Positions 16,447-24,701 are shown, counted from the stretch's first letter. The stretch is DNA of 64,000 bases from WHSW01 sp963842795 (GCA_963842795.1 CAWJHV010000015.1:407294-471293); one strand, 5' to 3'. Translations and numbers: made by a program. Notes: generated from the sequence alone by a model not told the origin.

Positions 16447-17286
16447 ATGAGACCGGCTACCGAGGCTCCCGCGGGGGAGCCTCGAACAGTTTCAGGGAGC
16501 GCGGGCGCGGCCACGGGCGGCGCTCCGGCAGGCGCGGCCGTCGAGGCCGCCGGCCTCGGGCACTCCTACGGCGAGCTCGAGGTGCTCGCCCACCTCGAGC
16601 TCCATGTCGCCAGAGGCGAGGTCGTCGGGCTGGTCGGCCCCTCCGGATGCGGCAAGTCGACCCTGCTCGAGCTGGTCGCCGGGCTCGCCGACCCCACCCG
16701 CGGGACGGTCCGCGTCGGCGGCGACGAGCCGGCCTCGGCCCGGATCGCGCGGTGCGTCTACATGCCTCAGCGCGACCTGCTGCTGCCCTGGCTCTCGGCG
16801 CTCGACAACGCCGCGCTCGCGCCGCGCAACCGGGGCGCGTCGCGGGCCGCGGCCCGGGCCGCGGCGGCGCCCCTGTTCGAGCGCTTCGGGCTGGCCGGCT
16901 TCGAGGCGGCGCGGCCCACCGAGCTCTCCGGCGGGATGCGCCAGCGCGTCGCCTTCCTGCGCACCCTGCTGGCGGCGAAGCCGGTGCTGCTGCTGGACGA
17001 GCCGTTCGCCTCGCTCGACGCGATCACGCGGGCCGAGATGCAGGAGTGGCTCGCCGGCGCGCTCGCCGAGCAGCCGGCGACGGTGCTGCTGGTCACCCAC
17101 GACGTCGAGGAGGCGCTCTATGTGTGCGACCGGGTCGTGGTGCTCACCGCGCGCCCGGCGAGCGCCCAGGCGACGATCGAGTCGCCGCGGCCGCGAGCGA
17201 CGCCGCGGCTCGAGGCCGTGACCTCCTCCGAGTTCACCCGTGCCCGCGAGCGGGCGCTCGCGGCGCTCGCCGAGGGCTCGAAATGA
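16447..17286 (+). CDS. ABC transporter ATPase for a thiamine precursor
   Basis: A 279-residue NitT/TauT-type ATPase: Walker A GPSGCGKST (64-72), Q-loop YMPQRDLLLPW, signature ELSGGMRQR, Walker B VLLLDEPF and the switch His in VTHDVEEAL. The first ~30 residues are a low-complexity leader. It energises the permease and binding protein encoded next, with overlapping stop/start codons (ATGA then GTGA). Because of the TPP riboswitch, the likely substrate is a thiamine precursor such as hydroxymethylpyrimidine or a formylaminopyrimidine (ThiZ role). Confidence 0.92.
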   Translation: MRPATEAPAGEPRTVSGSAGAATGGAPAGAAVEAAGLGHSYGELEVLAHLELHVARGEVVGLVGPSGCGKSTLLELVAGLADPTRGTVRVGGDEPASARIARCVYMPQRDLLLPWLSALDNAALAPRNRGASRAAARAAAAPLFERFGLAGFEAARPTELSGGMRQRVAFLRTLLAAKPVLLLDEPFASLDAITRAEMQEWLAGALAEQPATVLLVTHDVEEALYVCDRVVVLTARPASAQATIESPRPRATPRLEAVTSSEFTRARERALAALAEGSK

Positions 17287-18104
17287 GAACAAGGCGCCTC
17301 AACAGCGGCGCGGCTCGGCTACCGCCACGCAGCTGGCTGCTGCCGCTGGCGGTCGTCGTCGCGCTGCTCGCCGCCTGGGAGCTCGCCGCCGGCTGGGACC
17401 TGATCGCCGACGCGCTCGACATCAAGCCGTTCCTGATCCCCGCTCCGAGCGACGTCGCGCAGGCGCTCTGGGAGGACCGCGACCTGCTCGCCGACGACGC
17501 CTGGGTGACCGTGCAGGAGGTCCTCCTCGGGTTCGCGCTCGCGCTCGCGCTCGGGTTCGCCTTCGCCGTCGCGCTCCATCTCTCGGACACCCTGCGCCGC
17601 GCCTTCTACCCGCTGCTGGTCGCCTCGCAGACCGTGCCCGTGATCGCGATCGCGCCGATCCTCGTCGTCTGGCTCGGCTTCGGGCTGGGCCCGAAGCTGG
17701 CGATCATCGCCCTGGTCTGCTTCTTCCCGATCACGGTCAACACGCTCGACGGCCTGCGCTCGGTCGATCCGGAGCTGCCGCGGATGATGCGCACGCTGGA
17801 CGCCCGGCGCTCGCAGACGCTGCGGCGGGTCGAGATCCCCTCGGCGCTGCCGTACCTGCTCAGCGGCGCCAAGATCGCGGCCGTGATCTCGGTCATCGGG
17901 GCGGTGTTCGGGGAGTGGTCGGGCGCCGACGAGGGCCTCGGCCACCTGATCCTGGTCGCCCAGGGGCAGCTGCAGACGGCGCGCGTGTTCGCCGCGGTGG
18001 TCGTGCTCTCGGCGCTCGCGCTCACGCTCTTCGGCGCCCTGGCGCTGGTCGAGCGACGACTCGCCTGGTGGAGCCCGCGCGAGCGCCGGGGGTTCGCGCC
18101 GTGA
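17283..18104 (+). CDS. ABC transporter permease for a thiamine precursor
   Basis: This 273-residue inner-membrane permease has about six helices and the BPD_transp_1 coupling loop region (LPRMMRTLDARRSQTLRRVEIPSALPYLLSGAKIA), where the EAA-like Gly position is diverged. It is of the SsuC/TauC/ThiX type. The start ATG overlaps the ATPase stop by 4 bases, and its stop overlaps the binding-protein start. Substrate inferred only from the upstream TPP riboswitch and the NMT1-type binding protein. Confidence 0.9.
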   Translation: MRTRRLNSGAARLPPRSWLLPLAVVVALLAAWELAAGWDLIADALDIKPFLIPAPSDVAQALWEDRDLLADDAWVTVQEVLLGFALALALGFAFAVALHLSDTLRRAFYPLLVASQTVPVIAIAPILVVWLGFGLGPKLAIIALVCFFPITVNTLDGLRSVDPELPRMMRTLDARRSQTLRRVEIPSALPYLLSGAKIAAVISVIGAVFGEWSGADEGLGHLILVAQGQLQTARVFAAVVVLSALALTLFGALALVERRLAWWSPRERRGFAP

Positions 18105-19105
18105 GCCGGGTGCTGACGGCCCTGCTCGTGCTGGCGGCGACGCTGGCTGCCGGATGCGGGGAGAAGGAGGAGAGCCGCAACGGCGACTCCGAGCCGATCT
18201 CGCTTGCCCTCGACTTCTACGTCAACCCCGACCACGCCGGGATCTACACGGCGCTCGACCGCGGCTACTTCGACGATGCGGGGCTCGAGGTCGAGCCCCA
18301 GGTGCCCTCGGACCCCTCGTCGCCGATTCGCCAGGTGGCCGCCGGGCGCGCCGACCTGGCGATCTCCTACGAGCCCGAGGTGGTGCTCGCGCGCGACCAG
18401 GGACTGCCGGTGGTCGCGGTCGCCGCGCTGGTCTCCCGGCCGCTGACCTCGCTGATCTCGCTGCCCGAGGCGGGAATCTCGCGGCCGGCCGATCTCGCCG
18501 GCAAGACGGTGGCCACGGCCGGGATCGCGTACCAGGCCGCGTACCTCGACGCGATCGCGGACCGCGCCGGGGTCGACCCCGACGACGTCACCCGGGTCGA
18601 CGTCGGCCTCAACCTGCTCCCGGCGGTGCTCTCGGGGCGGGCCGACGCGATGCTCGGCGGCTTCTCGAACGTCGAGGGCGTCGACCTGGCCGAGCGCGGC
18701 CGCCATCCGCGCGTGGTCCCGGTCGACCGCCTCGGGATCCCGACCTACGACGAGCTCGTCCTGGTCGCCGACGCCGACCGGGTCGCCGAGGACCCGGAGT
18801 CGATCCGGCTGTTCATCGCCGCGCTCGAGCGCGGCACGCGAGCCGCGCAACGCGACCCCGCCGCGGCCGCCGAGGCGATCCTCGCGGCCGGCGACGGCCT
18901 CGACCCGGAGCTCACCCGGGCCGAGATCGACCGCACCCTGCCGCTGCTGCTCGGAGACGAGCGGGGGCGACCGTTCGGCTACATGAACGCCCGCGAGTGG
19001 GAGGCGTTCGCCGGCTTCTTCGCCGACCACGGCCTGACATCCACCCGCCCGAGCGCGGCGGAGCTGCTCACCGACGAGCTGCTGCCGCGCGGGCCGTCCG
19101 AGTAG
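18101..19105 (+). CDS. NMT1/THI5-like substrate-binding lipoprotein
   Basis: The 334-residue protein has a lipoprotein signal with Cys19 in LAAGC. The binding domain starts with ISLALDFYVNPDHAGIYTALDRGYFDDAGLEVE, typical of the THI5/NMT1 family (ThiY) that binds pyrimidine precursors of thiamine. Further family blocks are GRADLAISYEPEV, LAGKTVATAGIAYQAAYLDAI and GFSNVEGVDLA. It would deliver substrate from outside to the coupled permease. GTG start within the permease stop (GTGA). Third gene of the riboswitch-controlled operon. Confidence 0.92.
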   Translation: MSRVLTALLVLAATLAAGCGEKEESRNGDSEPISLALDFYVNPDHAGIYTALDRGYFDDAGLEVEPQVPSDPSSPIRQVAAGRADLAISYEPEVVLARDQGLPVVAVAALVSRPLTSLISLPEAGISRPADLAGKTVATAGIAYQAAYLDAIADRAGVDPDDVTRVDVGLNLLPAVLSGRADAMLGGFSNVEGVDLAERGRHPRVVPVDRLGIPTYDELVLVADADRVAEDPESIRLFIAALERGTRAAQRDPAAAAEAILAAGDGLDPELTRAEIDRTLPLLLGDERGRPFGYMNAREWEAFAGFFADHGLTSTRPSAAELLTDELLPRGPSE

Positions 19106-19130
19106 GCGCGCCCGCCGGCTGGCTCCCGAT

Positions 19131-19179
19131 GCCGAGTGTCATCTGAGCCACGTCATAGGTGGTTCAGATGACACTCGGC
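19131..19179. repeat. Dispersed hairpin family, copy 2
   Basis: A 21-bp stem, perfect but for one G-T pair, with a 7-base loop (GTCATAG). The arms run GCCGAGTGTCATC... and end ...GATGACACTCGGC. It lies between convergent genes (stops at 19105 and 19194). The right arm shares GGTTCAGATG and CACTCGGC with the copy at 37742. A bidirectional terminator is the simplest reading. Confidence 0.85.
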
Positions 19180-19193
19180 GCAAACGTGCGCGC

Positions 19194-20147
19194 CTAGGCC
19201 GCGATCCGCAGCGGCGGTCCTTGGCCGACCGAGCCGTGCCAGCGCGCGAGCGCGAACGCGCCGGCGAGGCCGCGAAAGGGCGCGTACGCGGCGAAGTACT
19301 CCTCGACCTCGGCGACGGTCGCCCGGCGGCCGAGGCCGGCGAGGGCGCCGACGAGCTTCACGTAGGCGAGGTCGCCCGCGGGGAGCGAGTCCGGCTCGCC
19401 GCGGCCGCTGAAGCCGAGCACCTGCAGCGTCCACGGCCCGATCCCGGAGATCCGGGCCAGGCGCCGGTCGCCGGTGGGGCAACCGGGGTCGACCCGCCCG
19501 GCGGCGACCTCGCGCGCGCAGCGGATCAGGGCGATCGCCCGCGAGGGGGCGAGATCGAAGGCAGCGAGCTCGGCCGGGGCGACGCCGGCGACGATCTCGG
19601 CGCCGGGGACATCGCGCAGCGGGCCCGGGCCGCGCCAGGCGCCGTGATCGTCGGGCTGGAGGCGGTCGCCCCACCGGCGGACGACGCGGCGCTGAATCTC
19701 GACCGCGCGCCGGACCTCGATCAGCTGCTCGGTCACCGCCCAGGCGAGCGCCTCCCACGGCCACGGCCGCCGCCGGGGGCGGAGCCAGGGGCGATGGTGG
19801 ATGACCTCGCCGATCAGGGGATCGCCGCGGAACGTGCGCGCGAACTCCGTGAAGTCCTCGTCGACGCCGAGCGCGAATCGCATCCGCTCGATCGCCAGCT
19901 CGACCGACTCCCGCGGAGCGGGGCGCTCGGAGTCGGCGGCCGCCGCGCGGAAGACGACCGTCGACGCCCGCGGCTGCCAGGCGTGGACTACGACCCGGCC
20001 GCCGTCGGTCGCCAGCAGCCGGCTGACCACCGCGCCGCGGCGGCGGGCGACGCCGTCGCCGCCGAGCCGCGATCGCAGCCGATAGGGCCACGCCGGGCGC
20101 ACCTCGACCTCGAGCGGCACGACGGCGCCCTGGCGCCCGGCCGGCAT
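19194..20147 (-). CDS. AlkA-type DNA-3-methyladenine glycosylase
   Basis: The 317-residue protein has the HhH-GPD fold: the helix-hairpin-helix LARISGIGPWTLQVLGF (residues ~230-246) is followed by the catalytic Asp259 in LPAGDLAY. It should remove alkylated bases from DNA in base-excision repair. The N-terminal ~100 residues form the AlkA-like beta domain but are diverged from E. coli AlkA. The gene overlaps nothing and starts 3 bases after the stop of the preceding small gene, so they are probably cotranscribed. Confidence 0.88.
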   Translation of the reverse strand: MPAGRQGAVVPLEVEVRPAWPYRLRSRLGGDGVARRRGAVVSRLLATDGGRVVVHAWQPRASTVVFRAAAADSERPAPRESVELAIERMRFALGVDEDFTEFARTFRGDPLIGEVIHHRPWLRPRRRPWPWEALAWAVTEQLIEVRRAVEIQRRVVRRWGDRLQPDDHGAWRGPGPLRDVPGAEIVAGVAPAELAAFDLAPSRAIALIRCAREVAAGRVDPGCPTGDRRLARISGIGPWTLQVLGFSGRGEPDSLPAGDLAYVKLVGALAGLGRRATVAEVEEYFAAYAPFRGLAGAFALARWHGSVGQGPPLRIAA

Positions 20148-20150
20148 CGG

Positions 20151-20465
20151 CTACTTGTCGAGCAGGTGGACGTCGACGAGAAAGGAGCGGCTCGCGAGCA
20201 CGCGGACCGGACGCTCGCGGCCACGGCCGGAGCGCTTGGACGGGCGCTTGGAGCCGCCGCGGGTGGCGCGGGCGACGGCCACCGTCGCGGCGCCGGCCAC
20301 CAGCCCTCCGGCGGCGGCGAGCGCGGCGGTCCGGACCTCGCCCTTCCAGGCGGAGAGCTCGGCCCGCTGGTCGATCGTCGCCGGCAGCGGCCGGGCGGTT
20401 GGCTCGTCACCGTCGGCGTCGCCCGCCGGCATCTCGACCGCCTCGGTCTCGAGCAGCTCGTCCAT
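20151..20465 (-). CDS. Hypothetical protein with one hydrophobic segment
   Basis: A 104-residue protein with an acidic N-terminus (DELLETEAVEMPAGDADGDE), a short Ala/Gly-rich hydrophobic segment around residues 46-66 (AALAAAGGLVAGAATVAVA) and a very basic C-terminal half (GSKRPSKRSGRGRERPVRV). No family was recognised. It lies between the GNAT gene and the glycosylase gene on the same strand with gaps of 9 and 3 bases, so it belongs to their transcription unit. Confidence 0.6.
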   Translation of the reverse strand: MDELLETEAVEMPAGDADGDEPTARPLPATIDQRAELSAWKGEVRTAALAAAGGLVAGAATVAVARATRGGSKRPSKRSGRGRERPVRVLASRSFLVDVHLLDK

Positions 20466-20474
20466 CGGCCCGGC

Positions 20475-21635
20475 CTACTCTACGGACTTGTCAAGCGGAG
20501 CTTTTCCGAGCCCCAGCTCGTAGATCCGGTAACGCTGGACGACCCGTCCGCCCATCCCCTCCATCGCCCGGTTCATCGGGTCGTTTGTCTCCAGGATCCA
20601 GCCCATGTGACCGCCGCGGGGGCCGACGGAAGCCGCGGTCTGTATGTGGCGCTCGTACAGAGCCGCGGCCACCCCGAGGTGCTGGTAGTCGTCCTTGACC
20701 CCGAGCGCGAAGACGCGCAGGCGGTCGATGTAGCGCTTGCGGCGCAGGAAGTGCCACCAGCCGAAGGGCAGCAGCCTGCCCCCCATCCGCGCCAGCGCCT
20801 GCTCGACGTCGGGCAGCGTCAGCGCCGCGCCGATGACCTCGCCGTCCTTCTCCGCGATCATCGCCCAGTTCTCGTCCAGGACCGGCTTCAGGTTCTTGGC
20901 CTGGAAGGCGACCTCCGCCTCGGTGATCGGGACGAAGCCCCAGTTGTGGCCCCAGGCCTCGTTGTAGACGTCCATGAACCGGGCGACCTCGGCCTCCATG
21001 TCGCGCTTGCGCATGTTGCGCAGCACCACGCCCTCCTCGCGCGACTTCGCCGCCGCCGCGTGGATCATCGGGTGCATCTCGGTGCCCTCCTTGAGCTGCC
21101 CGAACCACAGCTCCCACATCAGCAGGTCGATCGCCTTGCCGAGGCCCCGCGCCTCGAGCAGCCGCTGGTAGTGGGGCGGGTGCCACGGCTCGAGGATCAT
21201 CGAGGGCTCGTCGAAGCCCTCGATGAGGATCCCGCACTCGTCGTTCATCGTGAAGTCCATCGGCCCGAGCATGCGCTCGCGCCCGCGCTCGGCGTGCCAG
21301 CCCGAGGCCGCGTCGATCAGGGCCGCGACCACGGCCTCGTCGTCGATCGCGTCGAAGAACCCGAACATGCCGTCGTTGCCACCGTGGAACTCGTCCCAGC
21401 GATGATCGATGTGGGCGGTGATCCGGCCGACGGACTCGCCATCGCGCTCGCAGAGGAAGAACTCGGCCTCGGCGTGCTCGAACCACGGGTTCTTCGACCG
21501 GTCGAGGAACTGGCGGCGCTCGAACCGCAGCGGCGGCACCCACTGGGGATCGTTCGCGCGCAGCCGGTATGGGACCTCGATGAACTCCTTCAGATCGGCC
21601 TTCCCGCTGACCGGCCTGATCGTCGGTTCCGTCAC
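20475..21635 (-). CDS. GNAT-fold acyltransferase-like protein
   Basis: About 386 residues, with two acyltransferase-like halves. The N-terminal half has VPYRLRANDPQWVPPLRFE and a FFLCERDGESVGRITAHIDHRWDEFH strand-turn typical of GNAT N-acyltransferases, then a conserved LGPMDFTMNDECGILIEGFDEP block. The C-terminal half has a second GNAT-like core ending GWILETNDPMNRAMEGMGG. Proteins of this layout occur near serine-palmitoyltransferase genes and may N-acylate long-chain bases, but that is inference. The divergent neighbour is a serine-palmitoyltransferase-like gene. Start chosen at GTG 21635; a TTG lies three codons upstream. Confidence 0.8.
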   Translation of the reverse strand: MTEPTIRPVSGKADLKEFIEVPYRLRANDPQWVPPLRFERRQFLDRSKNPWFEHAEAEFFLCERDGESVGRITAHIDHRWDEFHGGNDGMFGFFDAIDDEAVVAALIDAASGWHAERGRERMLGPMDFTMNDECGILIEGFDEPSMILEPWHPPHYQRLLEARGLGKAIDLLMWELWFGQLKEGTEMHPMIHAAAAKSREEGVVLRNMRKRDMEAEVARFMDVYNEAWGHNWGFVPITEAEVAFQAKNLKPVLDENWAMIAEKDGEVIGAALTLPDVEQALARMGGRLLPFGWWHFLRRKRYIDRLRVFALGVKDDYQHLGVAAALYERHIQTAASVGPRGGHMGWILETNDPMNRAMEGMGGRVVQRYRIYELGLGKAPLDKSVE

Positions 21636-21692
21636 CTGGCGCAACCTACTGAAACGACACCGGCCACCTCCTCAGCTCCGCTCGTACAAATG

Positions 21693-21713
21693 GTTCGCGG
21701 CTACGCCGCGAAC
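21693..21713. repeat. Short hairpin family, copy 1
   Basis: A perfect 9-bp stem GTTCGCGGC / GCCGCGAAC with loop TAC, preceded by ACAAATG. It lies in the intergenic space of the divergent GNAT and serine-palmitoyltransferase-like genes. A near copy with compensating arm changes is at 31419. Confidence 0.6.
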
Positions 21714-21762
21714 ACGACCTCGTGCTCCCGCCTCCGGGGGTGCCGGGTGCCAGAATGGCGCC

Positions 21763-23016
21763 ATGACGGAGACCCGCGCGCCGGTCGACGTGTTCGAGAA
21801 GGCGCGCACCCACGACCGGCTCGAGCTGCTCGAGATCGCCAAGCAGGGCGACCTGCTCCCGTACTTCCGCGTGCTCACCTCGGAGGCGGGCCCCGTGGTC
21901 GAGATGGAAGGGCGGGAGACGATCATGCTCGGCTCCAACAACTACCTCGGCCTCACGGGCGATCCGCGAGTCAAGCAGGCGGCCCGCGACGCGCTCGAGA
22001 CCTACGGCACCGGGCTCACCGGCTCCCGGCTGCTGAACGGGACCACGCCGCTGCACCTGGAGCTCGAGCGCGAGCTCGCCGAGTGGATGGGAACCGAGGA
22101 GGCGCTCGTGTTCACCACCGGCCACCAGGCGAACGTCGGCTGCATCGGCACCATCCTCGGGCCCGGCGACACGGTGATCTGCGACTCGGCCGACCACGCC
22201 TCGATCCTCGACGGCTGCATGCTCTCGGGCGCCAAGCTGCGCCCCTTCCGCCACAACCGGATGGAGAAGCTCGAGAAGATGCTCGATCGAGCGGCCGGCG
22301 ACGGCGGCGGCGTGCTCGTGATCGTCGACGGCGTCTTCTCGATGGAGGGCGACCTCTGCGACCTGCCGGCCATCGTCGAGCTCTGCAGCCGCTACGGAGC
22401 TCGGCTGATGGTCGACGAGGCGCACGCGGTCGGCGTCCTCGGCGCTCGCGGCGCGGGCACCTGCGAGCTCTTCGGGCTCGAGCGGGAGGTCGACCTGCGG
22501 ATGGGCACGTTCTCCAAGAGCCTCGCCTCCTGCGGCGGGTTCATCGCCGGCCCGTCCGACGTGGTCGAGTACCTGCGCTACGCCTCGCGGCCGTTCATCT
22601 TCACCGCCTCCGCGGTCCCGGCCGCGGTCGGCGCGGCGCTCGGCGCCCTGCGCGTGATCCGCAGCGATGGGGACGTGCTGATGGCCAAGCTGCTCGACAA
22701 CGCCCGCTACCTGCGCCGGGGGCTGCGCGACCTCGGCCTCGCGGTGATCGAGCCGGGGACGCTCCCCGACGGCAGCGAGGCGACGACCCCGGTGGTCCCT
22801 GTGGTGGTCGGCGAGGACTACCAGGCGGCGCTGCTGTGGAAGGCGCTCTTCGACGCCGGCGTCTACACCAACGTCGCGATCCACCCGGCGGTGCCGCCCG
22901 GCGGCGCGCTGCTGCGGACCTCGCTGATGGCGACCCACGAGCGCGAGCACCTCGACCGCGCGCTGGCGATCATCGAGACCACCGTCGCCGATTTCCCGGA
23001 GCTGCCGCGGGCCTAG
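21763..23016 (+). CDS. Serine palmitoyltransferase-like alpha-oxoamine synthase
   Basis: This 417-residue PLP enzyme belongs to the alpha-oxoamine synthase family, which condenses an amino acid with an acyl-CoA. The PLP Lys252 lies in GTFSKSLASCGGF, and DEAHAVG (219-225) binds the cofactor. The N-terminal part (LLPYFRVL, then YGTGLTGSRLLNGTTPLHLELE) resembles bacterial serine palmitoyltransferases more than glycine C-acetyltransferase or 8-amino-7-oxononanoate synthase, which usually differ at the SRLLNGT position. No biotin or threonine-degradation genes are nearby. The likely product is a 3-keto long-chain base. Start ATG at 21763. Confidence 0.85.
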   Translation: MTETRAPVDVFEKARTHDRLELLEIAKQGDLLPYFRVLTSEAGPVVEMEGRETIMLGSNNYLGLTGDPRVKQAARDALETYGTGLTGSRLLNGTTPLHLELERELAEWMGTEEALVFTTGHQANVGCIGTILGPGDTVICDSADHASILDGCMLSGAKLRPFRHNRMEKLEKMLDRAAGDGGGVLVIVDGVFSMEGDLCDLPAIVELCSRYGARLMVDEAHAVGVLGARGAGTCELFGLEREVDLRMGTFSKSLASCGGFIAGPSDVVEYLRYASRPFIFTASAVPAAVGAALGALRVIRSDGDVLMAKLLDNARYLRRGLRDLGLAVIEPGTLPDGSEATTPVVPVVVGEDYQAALLWKALFDAGVYTNVAIHPAVPPGGALLRTSLMATHEREHLDRALAIIETTVADFPELPRA

Positions 23017-23035
23017 ATCGGCGATCAGGGACGGT

Positions 23036-23108
23036 CACCCTTCCCCCGGCTGGGGGTGTTTCCTCTTGTCCAGTTCTGAACAAGAGGAAGTTGTGAACGA
23101 AAAGGGTG
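23036..23108 (+). ncRNA. Candidate three-way-junction RNA or terminator/operator element
   Basis: Three nested helices can form. An outer CACCCTT / AAGGGTG (23036-23042 with 23102-23108) encloses a CCCCC / GGGGG hairpin (23043-23056) and a 14-bp hairpin with one mismatch (23060-23073 with 23076-23089, arms TTCCTCTTGTCCAG and CTGAACAAGAGGAA). The CCCCC/GGGGG hairpin followed by TGTTT may terminate the upstream gene. The near-perfect 30-base palindrome could alternatively be a protein-binding operator. No known riboswitch family was recognised. Confidence 0.4.
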
Positions 23109-23340
23109 CTACTTGCGAGAGAACTGTTACCGGTCAGTAGTTCTCCCCGTTGCGCCCGCCCGCCCTGCAATCTAGGTTCCCACTCGCGCCGTACGCATCC
23201 CGGGGCAGGGAGCGGACGGGACAAAATCCGAGAGAGTTTGTTTCCGGCCGCGCCCCCTGGAGTGGGCTTGAGTCCACTGGGATCGTCGACGCCCTGATAC
23301 CCCGCCAACGTCCAGGACCCACTCGGAGGAGGAGTGAGAG
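23109..23340 (+). other. Non-coding leader of the MihF-like gene
   Basis: About 230 bases without a supportable gene lie between the structured element and the ATG. They hold a small hairpin (GAGAACT / AGTTCTC, 23119-23145), a possible promoter (TTGCGC, 15-base spacer, TCTAGG around 23152-23178) and a strong ribosome site (GGAGGAGGAG) just before the start. The long leader suggests post-transcriptional control, but I see no known family. Confidence 0.4.
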
Positions 23341-23682
23341 ATGGAAGCTGCCTCGACCATGGCCCCTGCGCCGATGCCGCAGCACATGCGTGCGCTCGCC
23401 CACGCCAACCGCGTTCGGCTGGCACGAGCGTCCCTGAAGCGTGCAATCGCAGCCGGAGCCGTCGATGCGGCGGAGGTCGTGAGGTCATGTCCATGGGAGG
23501 TCGAATCGATGACCGTCGGCGAGCTGCTCCGCAGCCAGCGCCGATGGGGTCGCACCCGCGTCCGCAAGTTCCTGTTCTCGATCGCGCTGAACGAGAACCG
23601 AGAGCTCGGCCGCCTGACCGCCCGGCAGAGCATGTTGCTCGCGCAAGAGCTGGAGACCAGACGCGCCCTGGCGCACACCTGA
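23341..23682 (+). CDS. Actinobacterial integration-host-factor-like (MihF/H2TH) DNA-binding protein
   Basis: The 113-residue protein resembles mycobacterial IHF: an N-terminal helix rich in Arg and Ala (RALAHANRVRLARASLKRAIAAG), then VGELLRSQRRWGRTRVRKFLFSIALNENRELGRLTARQ, matching the helix-two-turn-helix segment of that family (..LLESLPGVGKVRARQIM..). It should bind and bend DNA as a nucleoid protein. It is monocistronic, behind a long leader, and followed by a terminator. Confidence 0.75.
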   Translation: MEAASTMAPAPMPQHMRALAHANRVRLARASLKRAIAAGAVDAAEVVRSCPWEVESMTVGELLRSQRRWGRTRVRKFLFSIALNENRELGRLTARQSMLLAQELETRRALAHT

Positions 23683-23719
23683 TCCAGGCCCGCAGATCTC
23701 GGGCTGACCGGTTTCGAAC

Positions 23720-23744
23720 GGGGCGGGCGCTCGGCGCCCGCCCC
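23720..23744. terminator. Bidirectional terminator
   Basis: A perfect 11-bp stem (GGGGCGGGCGC / GCGCCCGCCCC) with loop TCG, 37 bases after the MihF-like gene and 24 bases before the end of the convergent membrane-protein gene. Confidence 0.85.
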
Positions 23745-23767
23745 GCCGCCGTTTCGTCAGGCGCGAC

Positions 23768-24154
23768 TCAGAAGCCGATGTTGAGCGGCAGCGGGCTGGC
23801 GCCGGCGAACAGGAAGAACCAGATCGCGAAGCCGACCAGGGCGACGCCGGCGCTGGAGACGAGGATCACCTCGAGCGCCGAGGCGCGCATCGGCCGCTGA
23901 CGGCGCTCGAGCAGCTCCGCGTGGCGACGGTTGAGCCACGAGAGCGCGGTCACCAGGACGACGATCGAGGCCACGATCCCGGTCATCGTCACCATCAGCG
24001 CGGTTCCGAGCGAGGCCGAGCCCTGCACCTGTGACCCGATCCACAGCCACCCGAGCGGCACCCCAACCCAGAGGAACAGGCAGCCGACGAGCATCAGCAG
24101 GACGAGCGCCGCGCTGGCGGGACCGATCATGATCTCCCTGATCCGGACCAGCAT
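23768..24154 (-). CDS. Three-helix membrane protein of unknown function
   Basis: A 128-residue protein with three membrane segments (residues ~12-42, ~47-70 and ~95-118) separated by a basic cytoplasmic loop LNRRHAELLERRQRPM. No family was recognised. It is the last gene of the long minus-strand run; a 31-base gap separates it from the upstream membrane protein gene. The first residues (MLVRIREIMIGP) leave an alternative ATG at codon 9. Confidence 0.7.
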   Translation of the reverse strand: MLVRIREIMIGPASAALVLLMLVGCLFLWVGVPLGWLWIGSQVQGSASLGTALMVTMTGIVASIVVLVTALSWLNRRHAELLERRQRPMRASALEVILVSSAGVALVGFAIWFFLFAGASPLPLNIGF

Positions 24155-24185
24155 CCGAGCAGAGACTAGCCCGCTGCGAGCCGGG

Positions 24186-24701
24186 TCAGCGGAGCTTGAT
24201 CGTGCGTCCGGCGCGCGCCCGGAACGCCCGCGCGAGCGCCAGCCCGGCGAGCCCGCCGACGGCGGCTGCCGCCACCAGCCTCGCGGAGGGGGGCAGCAGG
24301 TCGGGCGCGGCGTAGAAGAGCAGGGCGAGGGTGGCCACCGCCGTCGCGGCGGCGAGCAACACCGTGTGCGACCGGTAGCCGGCGAAGTGCTCTCGGACGG
24401 AGAGCTCGAGGCCCGCCAGCGCGCCGAGCGCGAGCCCGGTGGTGAGCAGGACGGCGCCCTGCGAGCCCCTGACGAACAGGCCGACGACCAGCATCACCAA
24501 GGCGATGAGGACGACCAGCTCGACCAGCGGAAACGAGCCCCAGGGAGCCGCCGGGCGCTCCTCGTCGATCGGCTTGCGCGGCGCGGGCGCCGGGGTCTTC
24601 TCCGCGCCGGCCTTGTCCGCGCTCGGCGGCGGTGGCGAAGCCTCCGAGCCGGGCGTCGGCGCGGGCCGGCGGGGTCGCGGCTTGCGCCGCTTCTTCGCCA
24701 T
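24186..24701 (-). CDS. Four-helix membrane protein with Pro-rich N-terminus
   Basis: A 171-residue protein. The first ~55 residues are basic and Pro-rich (MAKKRRKPRPRRPAP) and should be cytoplasmic and disordered. Four membrane segments follow (LVVLIALVMLVVGLFV; VLLTTGLALGALAGL; a third around residues 112-132; a fourth around 139-159). No family was recognised. The start ATG is 4 bases after the stop of the preceding gene, so they are cotranscribed. Confidence 0.7.
   Translation of the reverse strand: MAKKRRKPRPRRPAPTPGSEASPPPPSADKAGAEKTPAPAPRKPIDEERPAAPWGSFPLVELVVLIALVMLVVGLFVRGSQGAVLLTTGLALGALAGLELSVREHFAGYRSHTVLLAAATAVATLALLFYAAPDLLPPSARLVAAAAVGGLAGLALARAFRARAGRTIKLR

Noticed and set aside
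19221..23096. A very long open frame (over 1200 codons) on the plus strand
   Set aside because: It runs antisense through the AlkA-like, hypothetical and GNAT genes and then out of frame through the SPT-like gene. Its composition is typical of GC-rich shadow frames and it has no recognisable domain.
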